This document shows positions 50,797-59,739 of a DNA stretch of 64,000 nucleotides, piece by piece. The translations under genes and the position numbers were made by a program. The stretch comes from Nostoc desertorum CM1-VF14 (GTDB lineage Bacteria > Cyanobacteriota > Cyanobacteriia > Cyanobacteriales > Nostocaceae): contig JAHHHR010000038.1 in the NCBI GenBank assembly GCA_019359245.1, forward strand, positions 1-64,000. Direction: 5' to 3'. Each line of letters starts with the position of its first letter. Positions within the stretch are counted from its first letter, which is position 1. Under the pieces are notes generated by a model that was given only the letters and a program-made list of their open reading frames with translations, did no database searches and was not told the origin of the DNA.

Positions 50797-52047
50797 ATGA
50801 CAGATTATACACGTAAACGCGTTGTTGTAACTGGTGTTGGCGCGATTACACCTATCGGTAACACAGCAACAGAATTTTGGGATGGATTATTGAGTGGACG
50901 TAATGGCATTGACCGCATCACATTTTTTGATGCATCTCGCCATGATTGCCGCATTGCTGGTGAAGTAAAAAACTTCGATCCACATGATTACTTGGAGCGC
51001 AAAGAGGCCAAGCGTATGGATCGATTTGCCCAATTTGGGGTTTCGGCAGCAAAACAGGCTCTAGCTAACGCGCAGTTAGTTATTAATGAACTGAATGCAG
51101 AACAGGTAGGTGTCATGATCGGTTCTGGCGTTGGTGGCATTAAGGTATTAGAAGACCAGCAAACTATCTACCTCAACCGTGGACCCGATCGCTGTAGTCC
51201 ATTCATGATACCGATGATGATCGCCAATATGGCAGCAGGATTAACGGCAATTCACACGGGTGCTAAAGGGCCAAATTCCTGCCCTGTAACTGCTTGCGCT
51301 GCTGGCTCTAACGCTGTAGGTGATGCTTTTCGCTTAATTCAAGGGGGATATGCCCAGGCAATGATTTGCGGCGGAACAGAGTCTGCTGTGACACCATTAT
51401 CGATGGCTGGGTTTGCCGCTTGCAAAGCCCTCTCTTTTCGCAATGACGATCCGGCTCATGCTTGCCGTCCCTTTGATCGCGATCGCGATGGATTTGTCTT
51501 GGGTGAAGGTTCAGGAATTTTAATTCTCGAAGAACTGCAACACGCCCTCAGTCGCGGCGCTCACATTTATGCCGAAATGATCGGCTATGGTATGACCTGT
51601 GACGCTTACCATATAACTTCCCCCGTACCTGGTGGACTTGGAGCCGCTAGAGCAATGGAACTAGCACTCAAAGATGCCAACATAACTCCCGAACAGATTA
51701 GCTATATTAATGCTCACGGCACTAGTACCCCAGCTAATGATTCAACTGAAACCTCAGCAATCAAAAAAGCTTTGGGAGAACATGCTTATAAGGTGGCAAT
51801 TAGCTCCACTAAATCTATGACAGGTCATTTATTGGGTGGTTCTGGAGGTATTGAAGCAGTCGCAACAGTGCTGGCGATCGCTAATGACCAAATTCCACCG
51901 ACAATAAATCTGGAAAATCCCGATCCAGAGTGTGACTTAGATTACGTACCTAACTATAGCCGCGCTCAAAAAGTTGAGGTGGCAATATCCAATTCTTTTG
52001 GGTTTGGCGGTCATAATGTCACACTGGCCTTTAAGAAATACGTTTAA
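50797..52047 (+). CDS. fabF: Beta-ketoacyl-ACP synthase II
   Basis: FabF elongates fatty acids by condensing malonyl-ACP with acyl-ACP. The 416-residue thiolase-fold protein has the active-site Cys in PVTACAAGSNAVGDA, His in NAHGTSTPAND and His in MTGHLLGGSGGIEA. The start MTDYTRKRVVVTGVGAITPI is typical. It follows acpP and precedes tkt. A repeat tract with AGCAGGGAGCAGGGGGG follows its stop. Confidence 0.97.
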   Translation: MTDYTRKRVVVTGVGAITPIGNTATEFWDGLLSGRNGIDRITFFDASRHDCRIAGEVKNFDPHDYLERKEAKRMDRFAQFGVSAAKQALANAQLVINELNAEQVGVMIGSGVGGIKVLEDQQTIYLNRGPDRCSPFMIPMMIANMAAGLTAIHTGAKGPNSCPVTACAAGSNAVGDAFRLIQGGYAQAMICGGTESAVTPLSMAGFAACKALSFRNDDPAHACRPFDRDRDGFVLGEGSGILILEELQHALSRGAHIYAEMIGYGMTCDAYHITSPVPGGLGAARAMELALKDANITPEQISYINAHGTSTPANDSTETSAIKKALGEHAYKVAISSTKSMTGHLLGGSGGIEAVATVLAIANDQIPPTINLENPDPECDLDYVPNYSRAQKVEVAISNSFGFGGHNVTLAFKKYV

Positions 52048-52052
52048 AAAAA

Positions 52053-52135
52053 GGCAGGAGAGCAGGGAGCAGGGGGGAAATTCCTCTCCTCTGCACGCTT
52101 CCCCCTGCCCCTCTGCCTCTTCCCCATGCCCAAAG
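52053..52135. repeat. GCAGGGAGCAGGG-type repeat tract after fabF
   Basis: AGGAGAGCAGGGAGCAGGGG then, after a spacer of about 30 bp, CCCCTGCCCCTCTGCCTCTT. It is the same type as the one after eno (17921-18010). Confidence 0.55.
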
Positions 52136-52218
52136 TATCAGAAATATCATTCCGATATAAAGTAAGCGTTCAGCATGACCCAATTATCAGCTTGATTTAT
52201 CACCAGAAACTCAGGAGA

Positions 52219-52244
52219 TCCCGCTTGTCCATCGACAAGCGGGA
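52219..52244 (+). promoter_or_regulatory. Perfect hairpin upstream of tkt
   Basis: TCCCGCTTGTC (52219-52229), loop CATC, GACAAGCGGGA (52234-52244): an 11-bp perfect stem, 92 bp before tkt. No T run follows, so it is more likely a leader structure than a terminator. Confidence 0.45.
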
Positions 52245-52335
52245 ATGGGATGATGAGGATACTGTGGGGAATCTAAAATAACCCCAGGAAGAGAAGCCAC
52301 GAAGAGTGCTAACCCGTCGTTAAAAACAAGAGATT

Positions 52336-54363
52336 ATGACTGTTGCAACCCAATCCCTCAAAGAATTGTCCCTCGAAGAACTTTGTATTAACTCGATCCG
52401 CTTCTTGGCTGTTGATGCCGTAGAAAAAGCAAAATCGGGGCACCCAGGACTGCCAATGGGCGCGGCTCCTATGGCTTTTGTCCTCTGGGATCGCTTCATG
52501 AAGTTTAATCCCAAGAATCCTAAATGGTTTAATCGCGATCGCTTTGTCTTGTCTGCCGGTCATGGCTCGATGTTGCAGTATGCCCTACTGTACCTAGCAG
52601 GCTACGATAGCGTCTCCATTGAAGATATCAAGCAATTCCGTCAATGGGAATCCAAAACACCTGGACACCCCGAAAACTTCATGACTCCAGGCGTGGAAGT
52701 TACAACTGGCCCCTTGGGTCAAGGAATTGCTAATGGAGTTGGTTTAGCGATCGCCGAAGCCCACCTTGCCGCTAAATATAACAAACCCGACACCAAGATT
52801 GTTGACCATTACACCTACGTAATTTTAGGTGACGGTTGCAACATGGAAGGGATTTCTGGTGAAGCTTGTTCTTTCGCAGGACACTTGGGATTAGGTAAAC
52901 TCATCGCTTTGTACGACGACAACCACATTTCCATCGACGGTTCCACAGATGTGGCATTCACCGAAGATGTTTCCAAGCGCTTTGAAGCTTACGGTTGGCA
53001 CGTTCTGCACGTTAAAGATGGCAATACCGATTTAGAAGCGATCGCCAAAGCAATTGAAGAAGCTAAATCTGTCACCGATAAACCTTCAATGATTAAGGTG
53101 ACAACCACCATTGGTTATGGTTCTCCCAATAAACAAAACACTGCTGGCGTTCACGGCGCTGCTTTGGGTGCAGACGAAATTGCCTTGACTCGCAAAGAAT
53201 TGAAATGGGAATATGAGCCTTTCGTAATTCCAGAAGAAGCCCTCAACCACACACGCAAAGCAGTTGAGCGCGGCGCAGGTTACGAAGAGGAATGGAACAA
53301 AACATTTGCCGACTACAAAGCTAAGTATGCCCAAGAAGCGGCTGAATTTGAACGCTACCTAAGCGGTAAACTCCCCGACGGTTGGGATAAGGTACTACCT
53401 ACCTACACCCCAGAAGACAAAGGATTGCCCACTCGCAAACACTCAGAAACCTGCCTCAACAAAATAGCAGCAGTTTTACCTGAATTGATTGGTGGTTCGG
53501 CTGACTTAACCCACTCCAACTTGACCGAAATCAAGGGCAAGGGCGACTTCCAAAAAGGAGAATACCAAAACCCCAACATCCACTTTGGTGTGCGGGAACA
53601 TGCGATGGGCGCAATCTGTAATGGTATAGCGCTGCACACTTCAGGATTAATTCCCTACGGTGCTACCTTCTTGATCTTCACAGATTATATGCGTGCTGCT
53701 ATCCGTTTATCCGCCCTTTCCCAAGCTGGGGCGATTTGGGTGATGACTCACGATTCCATTGGACAAGGTGAAGATGGTCCAACACACCAACCCATTGAAA
53801 CTCTTGCTTCCTTGAGAGCCATTCCTAATTTATTAGTGTTTCGTCCCGCAGACGGTAACGAAACATCTGGTGCTTATAAAGTAGCGATCGAGAAAGCGAA
53901 GCAAAACGCTCCATCTCTGTTGGCGTTCACCCGTCAAAACGTCCCCAACTTGGCAGGTACATCAATTGAGGGCGTGGCGAAAGGTGGATACACCGTTGTT
54001 GATAGCGAAGGTACACCTGATATCATCTTGATTGGTACTGGTTCAGAATTGAGCCTCGCCGTTGGTGCAGCCGAAAAACTCACAGCCGAAGGTAAAAAAG
54101 TTCGTGTCGTTTCGCTACCTTCATGGGAACTGTTTGAAGCGCAGGATGCGGCTTATAAAGAGTCCATTCTGCCAAAAGCTGTCACCAAGCGTTTATCTGT
54201 AGAAGCTGGTAGCAGTTTCGGTTGGCACAAGTATGTGGGTACTGAAGGCGATTGCGTTAGTATTGATCGCTTTGGTGCTTCGGCTCCAGGTGGTGTTTGT
54301 TTAGAGAAGTTTGGCTTTAGCGTTGATAATGTATTAGCTAAAGCTAAACAATTGTTGGGTTAA
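52336..54363 (+). CDS. tkt: Transketolase
   Basis: Transketolase moves two-carbon units between sugars in the Calvin cycle and pentose phosphate pathway. The 675-residue protein has the thiamine site GDGCNMEGISGEACSFAGH, the His-Pro-Gly motif SGHPGLPMGAAPM and the second-half motif HFGVREHAMGAICNG. The C-terminal domain is complete (ending DNVLAKAKQLLG). It follows acpP and fabF. A terminator-like hairpin follows the stop by about 30 bp. Confidence 0.98.
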   Translation: MTVATQSLKELSLEELCINSIRFLAVDAVEKAKSGHPGLPMGAAPMAFVLWDRFMKFNPKNPKWFNRDRFVLSAGHGSMLQYALLYLAGYDSVSIEDIKQFRQWESKTPGHPENFMTPGVEVTTGPLGQGIANGVGLAIAEAHLAAKYNKPDTKIVDHYTYVILGDGCNMEGISGEACSFAGHLGLGKLIALYDDNHISIDGSTDVAFTEDVSKRFEAYGWHVLHVKDGNTDLEAIAKAIEEAKSVTDKPSMIKVTTTIGYGSPNKQNTAGVHGAALGADEIALTRKELKWEYEPFVIPEEALNHTRKAVERGAGYEEEWNKTFADYKAKYAQEAAEFERYLSGKLPDGWDKVLPTYTPEDKGLPTRKHSETCLNKIAAVLPELIGGSADLTHSNLTEIKGKGDFQKGEYQNPNIHFGVREHAMGAICNGIALHTSGLIPYGATFLIFTDYMRAAIRLSALSQAGAIWVMTHDSIGQGEDGPTHQPIETLASLRAIPNLLVFRPADGNETSGAYKVAIEKAKQNAPSLLAFTRQNVPNLAGTSIEGVAKGGYTVVDSEGTPDIILIGTGSELSLAVGAAEKLTAEGKKVRVVSLPSWELFEAQDAAYKESILPKAVTKRLSVEAGSSFGWHKYVGTEGDCVSIDRFGASAPGGVCLEKFGFSVDNVLAKAKQLLG

Positions 54364-54393
54364 TAGCAACAGAGTATTCTCAAAATTTTGTGG

Positions 54394-54420
54394 GGTGGGC
54401 TGAAAGGCCCGCCTTTTTTT
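54394..54420 (+). terminator. Intrinsic terminator of tkt
   Basis: GGTGGGC (54394-54400) pairs with GCCCGCC (54407-54413) with one G-T pair, then a T run of eight. It is 31 bp after the tkt stop. Confidence 0.8.
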
Positions 54421-54487
54421 TACACAGAGAGGCGCTGAATGGGATTGTTTATAATTGAGGTAATTAGTTAAATATTGGTAGGAAGCT

Positions 54488-54790
54488 ATGCAAGAAGTTT
54501 TTAGCTATCATCAGGAACTTATTATTCGGATATCGCCAATTGTAGAAAATTTATTTCAAGGTAATAGTTTATATCAAGTAAAGTTAAGCCAACGGGAAAT
54601 GATCCAAATGTTAGTTGAACTATTTGGGAAATTTTCACCAGAAGAAATGAGTGAAATTAAAGATGATGATTTGAAAGACAGAATTGATAGTATTTTAGTT
54701 TTAGAGGCAGTTTCAGGTACGCTAAATGATTTAACACCGGAGCAAATAGCTATTTTTGATGCGGCGGTAGAAGGAAGGCCAATAAGGTGA
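54488..54790 (+). CDS. Putative antitoxin of a VapBC-like module
   Basis: A 100-residue, mostly helical acidic protein (FSPEEMSEIKDDDLKDRIDS) without a recognised DNA-binding motif. It ends inside the start of the PIN-domain gene: its TGA overlaps the GTG start of the next gene (GTGA). This arrangement is typical of toxin-antitoxin pairs, so the function is inferred from context. Similar proteins precede PIN toxins in other cyanobacteria, as I recall. Confidence 0.6.
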   Translation: MQEVFSYHQELIIRISPIVENLFQGNSLYQVKLSQREMIQMLVELFGKFSPEEMSEIKDDDLKDRIDSILVLEAVSGTLNDLTPEQIAIFDAAVEGRPIR

Positions 54791-55197
54791 GTTATTTACT
54801 AGATTCAAATATTGTTAGTTATATTTTGAAGAGAAATGTAATTGTAGATCAGAAGTTTAGGGAAGTTCGCCGCCTGAAACAAGATGTGTTTATTAGTTGC
54901 ATAACTTACTATGAAGTCAAACGAGGTCTTTTAGCTATCAATGCTACTAGACAGTTAGCTGAGTTTAATAAATTTTGTCAAACCTATAAAGTTTTATTAA
55001 TAGATGATTTAGAGATTATTGAGCTAGCGTGTGAAATATATGTGGACTTACAACGGAGGGGCTTTACTATCCAAGAGCAAGATATATTGATAGCAGCTAC
55101 AGCGATCGCACGCGGTTTAATTCTGGTTTCCAATGATTCTGATTTGCTCAGAGTTGAAGGACTAAGCTTGGACAATTGGGCAAGAACAGAACCTTGA
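54787..55197 (+). CDS. vapC: PIN domain ribonuclease toxin (VapC type)
   Basis: A 136-residue PIN nuclease. Acidic residues of the active site are in YLLDSNIVSY (Asp), CITYYEVKRG (Glu), QEQDILIAATA (Asp) and LVSNDSDLLRV (Asp). It starts at GTG 54787, overlapping the antitoxin gene by 4 bp. VapC toxins cut tRNA or rRNA; the target here is unknown. It is a complete module, unlike the lone AbrB gene at 36294. Confidence 0.85.
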   Translation: MSYLLDSNIVSYILKRNVIVDQKFREVRRLKQDVFISCITYYEVKRGLLAINATRQLAEFNKFCQTYKVLLIDDLEIIELACEIYVDLQRRGFTIQEQDILIAATAIARGLILVSNDSDLLRVEGLSLDNWARTEP

Positions 55198-55636
55198 GTT
55201 AGCAGTTATGAGGAGAAAGCGATCGCAACGCTTGTCCGCTAAACTAACGGAATTAAATATTAACCCCGCTAGTTAGTTTAATTATTTTGTCAACTATCTT
55301 TAGATAGATAGGGTAAACAGTACGCGATTTTTCATCACAAACCGCTTGCTAGTACTGAAAAATGAAACTTTTATACCTACAAATCTATACTCCATCTTTA
55401 GTTTAATTTGTCAATGTGTAATCTCTAGTATCGCTTAATGATTCAGCAAGACCTTCTGAAGACTTAATTTATATTCATGCTTTCAGGTGATGCAGGTATT
55501 ACTTTATAAATGCGATCATGTATATGTCCTCAAACAATAGATAGTTGCTGCTGTCCAGTTAAAAAAGTATGATTTCCTCTGAACTCCAGCAGCTTTAAAT
55601 TTATCCAATTGTTTGATGTTTTGAGAAGGTAACACA
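55198..55636. other. AT-rich spacer with an inverted repeat
   Basis: This 439-bp spacer has an inverted repeat AACTAAC (55242-55248) and GTTAGTT (about 55271-55277) that could end the TA transcript. No gene is visible. Confidence 0.4.
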
Positions 55637-56041
55637 ATGAATAATATCCTAAAACGCACACTTCTACCCAGCCTCATGGCTGCAAGTTTAGCTGGTGTCA
55701 CATTAGTTCCCGCTAAACCGGCTGCTGCTGATGACCAAGTATTAAGAGATGCAGGTATTGGGGCTGTTACCAATGTAGTAACCGGAGCAGTTAGGGGAAG
55801 AGGCAGTGTATTAGACAATGCTGTTAAAGGTAGTGTTACTGGTGCGGCTGTCAATGGTGCAAATGGTCTGAGAAACACTCGCAATCGCCGTAACCGGAGC
55901 GTTGTTCAAGATGTCGGAGTTGGTGCAGGGGCTAGCGCAGTGACTGGCGTAATCACTGGCGATCGCAAAGATACCCTTGGGAATGCCGTCGATGGTGCAG
56001 CTGTAGGCGCAGCAATCCATCTGCTAACCAATGGCAAATAA
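55637..56041 (+). CDS. Exported glycine-zipper-like protein
   Basis: A 134-residue protein with a signal peptide (LLPSLMAASLAGVTLVPAKP, AAA). The mature part holds two similar halves: VLRDAGIGAVTNVVTGAVRG with LDNAVKGSVTGAAVNGA, and VVQDVGVGAGASAVTGVITG with LGNAVDGAAVGAAIHLL. Both are Gly/Ala-rich with small-residue spacing, like glycine-zipper membrane proteins. A basic linker RNTRNRRNR separates them. It may insert into the outer membrane or bind others. Function unknown. Confidence 0.6.
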   Translation: MNNILKRTLLPSLMAASLAGVTLVPAKPAAADDQVLRDAGIGAVTNVVTGAVRGRGSVLDNAVKGSVTGAAVNGANGLRNTRNRRNRSVVQDVGVGAGASAVTGVITGDRKDTLGNAVDGAAVGAAIHLLTNGK

Positions 56042-56150
56042 TTCGTAAATTCATCAGCTAAAATACTTCCTAACTGCTAACGGTTTGCACTTGTAAGCAA
56101 TACGAACTTATCCTTCCCCTAATTCCTCTGCTTTGTGGATGAGGAAACAC

Positions 56151-56181
56151 AACCCCCTTTACCTACGAGGTAAAGGGGGTT
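56151..56181. terminator. Strong bidirectional hairpin
   Basis: AACCCCCTTTACC (56151-56163), loop TACGA, GGTAAAGGGGGTT (56169-56181): a 13-bp perfect stem, between two convergent genes. No T run follows, but the stem is very stable. Confidence 0.55.
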
Positions 56182-56251
56182 GCTGGGTTAGATCTATATT
56201 GGGATGTATGCCATCATTAGGTTTAGATGACTTTAGACTTAATAGTAAACT

Positions 56252-56452
56252 CTAGCCCTTCAACGCTTTTCTAAAGTTTCGGCGATAGGATTGATTTGTA
56301 ATAAACAAAGCAGGCCATAGCAAAGATAAACCAATGCGATTGGTCAAAGTTGGATTAAAATTAGTCCGCGTAAACCCTTTCCAAAACTTCCAAACGCCGC
56401 CTCCGTAAACTACTATCAAGGCAAAAATAATAAAGTTACCCATTCCTATCAA
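56252..56452 (-). CDS. Small membrane protein, conserved
   Basis: A 66-residue protein with one or two membrane segments (NFIIFALIVVYGGGVWKFW and RIGLSLLWPALFI), and a basic end (YRRNFRKALKG). It looks real because of its compact hydrophobic pattern and conserved-type tail. ATG 56443 (MGNFIIF) is an alternative start. Function unknown. Confidence 0.55.
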   Translation of the reverse strand: MIGMGNFIIFALIVVYGGGVWKFWKGFTRTNFNPTLTNRIGLSLLWPALFITNQSYRRNFRKALKG

Positions 56453-56856
56453 CTCCGTTAGTAACTGACAGAATTTAAGTTAAGTTTTACCACACGAGGT
56501 AAGCACTTCATAACCAACACCGAGAAGGTATGACTAAGCTCCTCAGTCTTGAACATCTGAGTTCGTTAAACATACATTCTCTTATTCCAGTGTAGATTAG
56601 CCTCACGCATCGCAGCTAGTTCTCACTGGTGGTATATTGGCTCAAAAGGCGTAAAAGCGTTGTTTTTGCGGTATTTTGGCAATATTATGTTGCTTGTAAA
56701 GCAATTGCTGTAGTTTTAATGAGATGTCTTTTGCTATTGATTGCCACTCGATAACCCAAAGATTCATAGCGATATATATCAAGTGTAAATGTTGATTGCT
56801 TCAGTACAAAAAAGCCTATCCCATATTAAACTGCAAAATTATGTAGGGCATTATCT
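56453..56856. other. Spacer without recognised gene
   Basis: This 404-bp region has no supported gene. It is moderately AT-rich and has no clear repeat. Confidence 0.4.
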
Positions 56857-58401
56857 TTATGCTTCATCTACCCAATAAAGATAATATCTTTCACTATCCA
56901 CCCAGCCTCTCTGAAAATCTGTAAGCGGAGAAATTTTCAAATCATTACGGTTGACATTCAGTTGACGATTTAAAATCAGCAAAATTTTCTTTTGCTCATC
57001 TTTATTTTTGAATAAAGAGTTAATTTGGCTTAATATTTCAGCTTGTTCGACATCTTTGCGACCTTTTTGAAATAGGGTGAAGCTTCCCATTTTTTGAAGC
57101 TCAGGATAGTAAAACTTTCGATTAAGATAACCTGATAAAGGAGCCATATTTGCATCTCGACTGGCAACAATAAACTCATTATCTAACCCAGATTTTTTAA
57201 TATATTGTGCTGTTTCCCGACTAGCAGAAAATGGTACAATTAAATCTCTTGAAAAACTATAAATACCTCCCGCGCACTGGGCATAAAGAATAAGCATCAA
57301 AGCGATATGATGCCATTTCTGAACAAATCTAATTGAATTTGGACGAATAGAAAATTTATTAAGTAAGACTGTAGACTCTTGATAATAACTTGCTAGCCAT
57401 AAGGCCGCTATTAAAACTAAATAAAAATGCCCAAAATGCCGAGGCATACCTGTAAATCTCAAGTATGTAAATGCAAATATTACACAATTACCTATAAAGT
57501 AAAAAAATAAAGGAACTGGCTTTTTAGATAATTTTATCAATGTTAAAATTACAATAAAAAGAATAATTATCGCACACACAATTAAATCTAACCATCTTTT
57601 GTGTTGAGGGATAATTAATAAGTAGCTACCAAATATTCTACCTATGCTTTTCAATAAATGACGGATATCTAATTGCATTAACCAACCATTATTTAATCCT
57701 CCATGAAGATAACTATCTGTTGGAGGAGTAATAATATAAATGGATAAAATAAAAGAAAATATGATAATTAAAATACTTAAAAATAAGTCGTATTTTTGGC
57801 TTTGACTAAAATAGTGCTGGCGATGTTCACTATCAAAACAAAATTCAGCTAGCAAAGTCAATGATAAAGAAAATGATACTAGCAAACCATAAGCACTACT
57901 ATTTGCTAATAAACCCAATAAAATTGCCAAATAAGCATAAGTTATTTTTCTTGAAGAAAAAACTGTACAGAAGGCAAAAACAAATAACATACTAAAGGCA
58001 TAGTTTCGAGAAATCAAAAGATATTCGTAAAAAGGAAAGAAACCAAATGAAAACAGAAACTTTTGTTGATAATTAAAAGGACTATATAAGCAAAATAGAG
58101 TAACCGAGGCAACAGTAATTGCCAAATGAAAAATTTGCATAATAATAGGGTTATCAACTATTCTGATTAGAATCGCCAGAGAAAAATACCATAAGACAGG
58201 ATGACCTTCATAACGAATATTTGCGATTAAATCCTCAAAAGACTCACTATCTCTAACAATAAGCCAAGGATTTAGTTCATCTCGCCACATTGAATGGTTG
58301 AGAATACCTATTAAACCAAGAACAGAGAAAATAATGATAATAAACCAAGGAGAATGAAAAGGGAATCTCGAAGTAGATTTGATAATTTTTGTGTTTAACA
58401 T
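56857..58401 (-). CDS. Polytopic membrane protein, GT-C glycosyltransferase-like
   Basis: A 514-residue protein with about ten membrane helices and a soluble C-terminal part of about 110 residues. The first periplasmic loop contains SMWRDELNPWLIVRDSESFE, with the Arg-Asp-Glu pattern seen in GT-C family glycosyltransferases (PMT/ArnT type), which use lipid-linked sugars. The rest has no conserved motif I recognise. It is clearly more AT-rich than neighbours, with long A and T runs, suggesting transfer. It lies alone on the minus strand. Confidence 0.6.
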   Translation of the reverse strand: MLNTKIIKSTSRFPFHSPWFIIIIFSVLGLIGILNHSMWRDELNPWLIVRDSESFEDLIANIRYEGHPVLWYFSLAILIRIVDNPIIMQIFHLAITVASVTLFCLYSPFNYQQKFLFSFGFFPFYEYLLISRNYAFSMLFVFAFCTVFSSRKITYAYLAILLGLLANSSAYGLLVSFSLSLTLLAEFCFDSEHRQHYFSQSQKYDLFLSILIIIFSFILSIYIITPPTDSYLHGGLNNGWLMQLDIRHLLKSIGRIFGSYLLIIPQHKRWLDLIVCAIIILFIVILTLIKLSKKPVPLFFYFIGNCVIFAFTYLRFTGMPRHFGHFYLVLIAALWLASYYQESTVLLNKFSIRPNSIRFVQKWHHIALMLILYAQCAGGIYSFSRDLIVPFSASRETAQYIKKSGLDNEFIVASRDANMAPLSGYLNRKFYYPELQKMGSFTLFQKGRKDVEQAEILSQINSLFKNKDEQKKILLILNRQLNVNRNDLKISPLTDFQRGWVDSERYYLYWVDEA

Positions 58402-58532
58402 TACTAGTTCAAAACGAGATTGATTACATAAGAAAAATTTTGAAAGATGCTATCAAAATTTGAGGATAAACTTATTCATCAAATGTTATCCTGATTATTA
58501 AACTATTAAAATCGATGTATTATTCCTCATTT

Positions 58533-59135
58533 CTACTTATAAGTTTCTGGCATACCCACTGCTGATAAACCTGCGATCGCGCGTAAGTTTTGGCAACGAA
58601 TCAACTCGGTAAAATTTAAACCAGAACGCCCTTCAATTTTGGCTACCGCTTCAATTCCAGATAATAAGTGCTGCGCTGCTTCAGCTTCTGAATAACCACG
58701 CCGTTGTGCTATACGAATTGCTGCTGCATCGGCATTTAACTCTGACTCTTGAGATTTATTAGTCCGCCAGATCCGAAAAGCAGCGATCGCAGTTAATCCT
58801 CCGGCTACGGCTACACCTACCACATCTGACTGTGCTGCTTCCAATAACCCGCCTGATAGCCCCGCCAGTACTACACCTTGATAAATGTTAGGTTTAAACC
58901 ACTTTACGCCCGTCAACCAGCTAACCATCTGTAACAGTAGCAAGTCTCGTTGCGGCTTTGTCAGGCGACGCCACAAATCGAAATTAATATATATCGGTCG
59001 CGCCTGATTCCAGGGTTGGGGAAAGGAGGCGTCAATCACTTTTGCCTGTTCTGGCTTACTAACGATTTTTGTCGTCATCCGACCAGAAGCAGGCATTACA
59101 TCTAACAAACGGCGTATTTCAACATTTGGCTCCAT
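58533..59135 (-). CDS. DUF3318 domain protein (second paralog)
   Basis: A 200-residue protein of the same family as that at 30141. It starts with MEPNVEIRRLLDVMPASGRM, has the LWRRLTKPQRDLLLLQMVSW helix, then two short membrane-like segments (GVVLAGLSGGLLEAA, GVAVAGGLTAIAAFRIW), and ESELNADAAAIRIAQRRGYS. The ELNADAAAI part matches the M48 peptidase third-ligand helix (ExxxAD). The HExxx motif is missing here (LLQMVSW), so it cannot be a normal peptidase. The C-terminal helix contains NFTELIRCQNLR. Function unknown. Confidence 0.65.
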   Translation of the reverse strand: MEPNVEIRRLLDVMPASGRMTTKIVSKPEQAKVIDASFPQPWNQARPIYINFDLWRRLTKPQRDLLLLQMVSWLTGVKWFKPNIYQGVVLAGLSGGLLEAAQSDVVGVAVAGGLTAIAAFRIWRTNKSQESELNADAAAIRIAQRRGYSEAEAAQHLLSGIEAVAKIEGRSGLNFTELIRCQNLRAIAGLSAVGMPETYK

Positions 59136-59396
59136 AAATTTAATTATTAGCCATAATGTGCATGGTAAGTATTTTAGTTATCATTCGTGTTAACCTTTGA
59201 TTTGTAACATGCTCTGGCAATCTTTACTAAATGGTTATTTTATTAGTAAATGGCGGTTTGTGAATAGATTCAAATCAAGCTATAAGAATATAGATCAAGC
59301 AGTTTGATAGTGTGGCGGGATTTTATAGTATCCGTTTGCCGCTAAATTCAAAACCTCAAAGTTTTGGATAACCATTGCAACTACACTTGTAATTAC

Positions 59397-59657
59397 ATGG
59401 ACGCTTTTGCTACCCTTCCGCCTGAATGGACGAATAAGGCAATACATGCCTATGAATTTTGCTGTCCTAATTGCCACTCAAGTAGCCGAGAAGCTGAGAA
59501 AGTTTGGCTAAATCGGCGATCGCCTGTACTTACAGAAAATCGTCGTCGCAAATGGCAAGAGTTTTACTACTGTCACTGTGGTTCTGTGTGGTGGGCTTGG
59601 AGTAGCGATCGCCCCTCAACAGATATATCTAGTCAGCCAGATTATAATCCCACATAG
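59397..59657 (+). CDS. Small zinc-ribbon-like protein
   Basis: An 86-residue protein with CCPNC (about residue 23) and YYCHCGSVWW (about 59), a probable zinc ribbon. It begins MDAFATLPPEWTNKAIHAYE. The Trp-rich end after the second Cys pair is typical of small cyanobacterial proteins. ATG 59364 in frame would add eleven residues rich in Cys and Tyr. It is followed by a strong terminator. Function unknown. Confidence 0.6.
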   Translation: MDAFATLPPEWTNKAIHAYEFCCPNCHSSSREAEKVWLNRRSPVLTENRRRKWQEFYYCHCGSVWWAWSSDRPSTDISSQPDYNPT

Positions 59658-59673
59658 TTAATTTTCTTCCTGA

Positions 59674-59703
59674 ACAAAAGCCCACCTCAAGGTGGGCTTT
59701 TGT
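59674..59703. terminator. Bidirectional intrinsic terminator
   Basis: ACAAAAGCCCACC (59674-59686), loop TCAA, GGTGGGCTTTTGT (59691-59703): a 13-bp perfect stem flanked by A and T runs. It serves both the zinc-ribbon gene and the convergent porin gene. Confidence 0.88.
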
Positions 59704-59739
59704 TTATCTAATTTTGAACTTTATTTCTCATCACCAATT

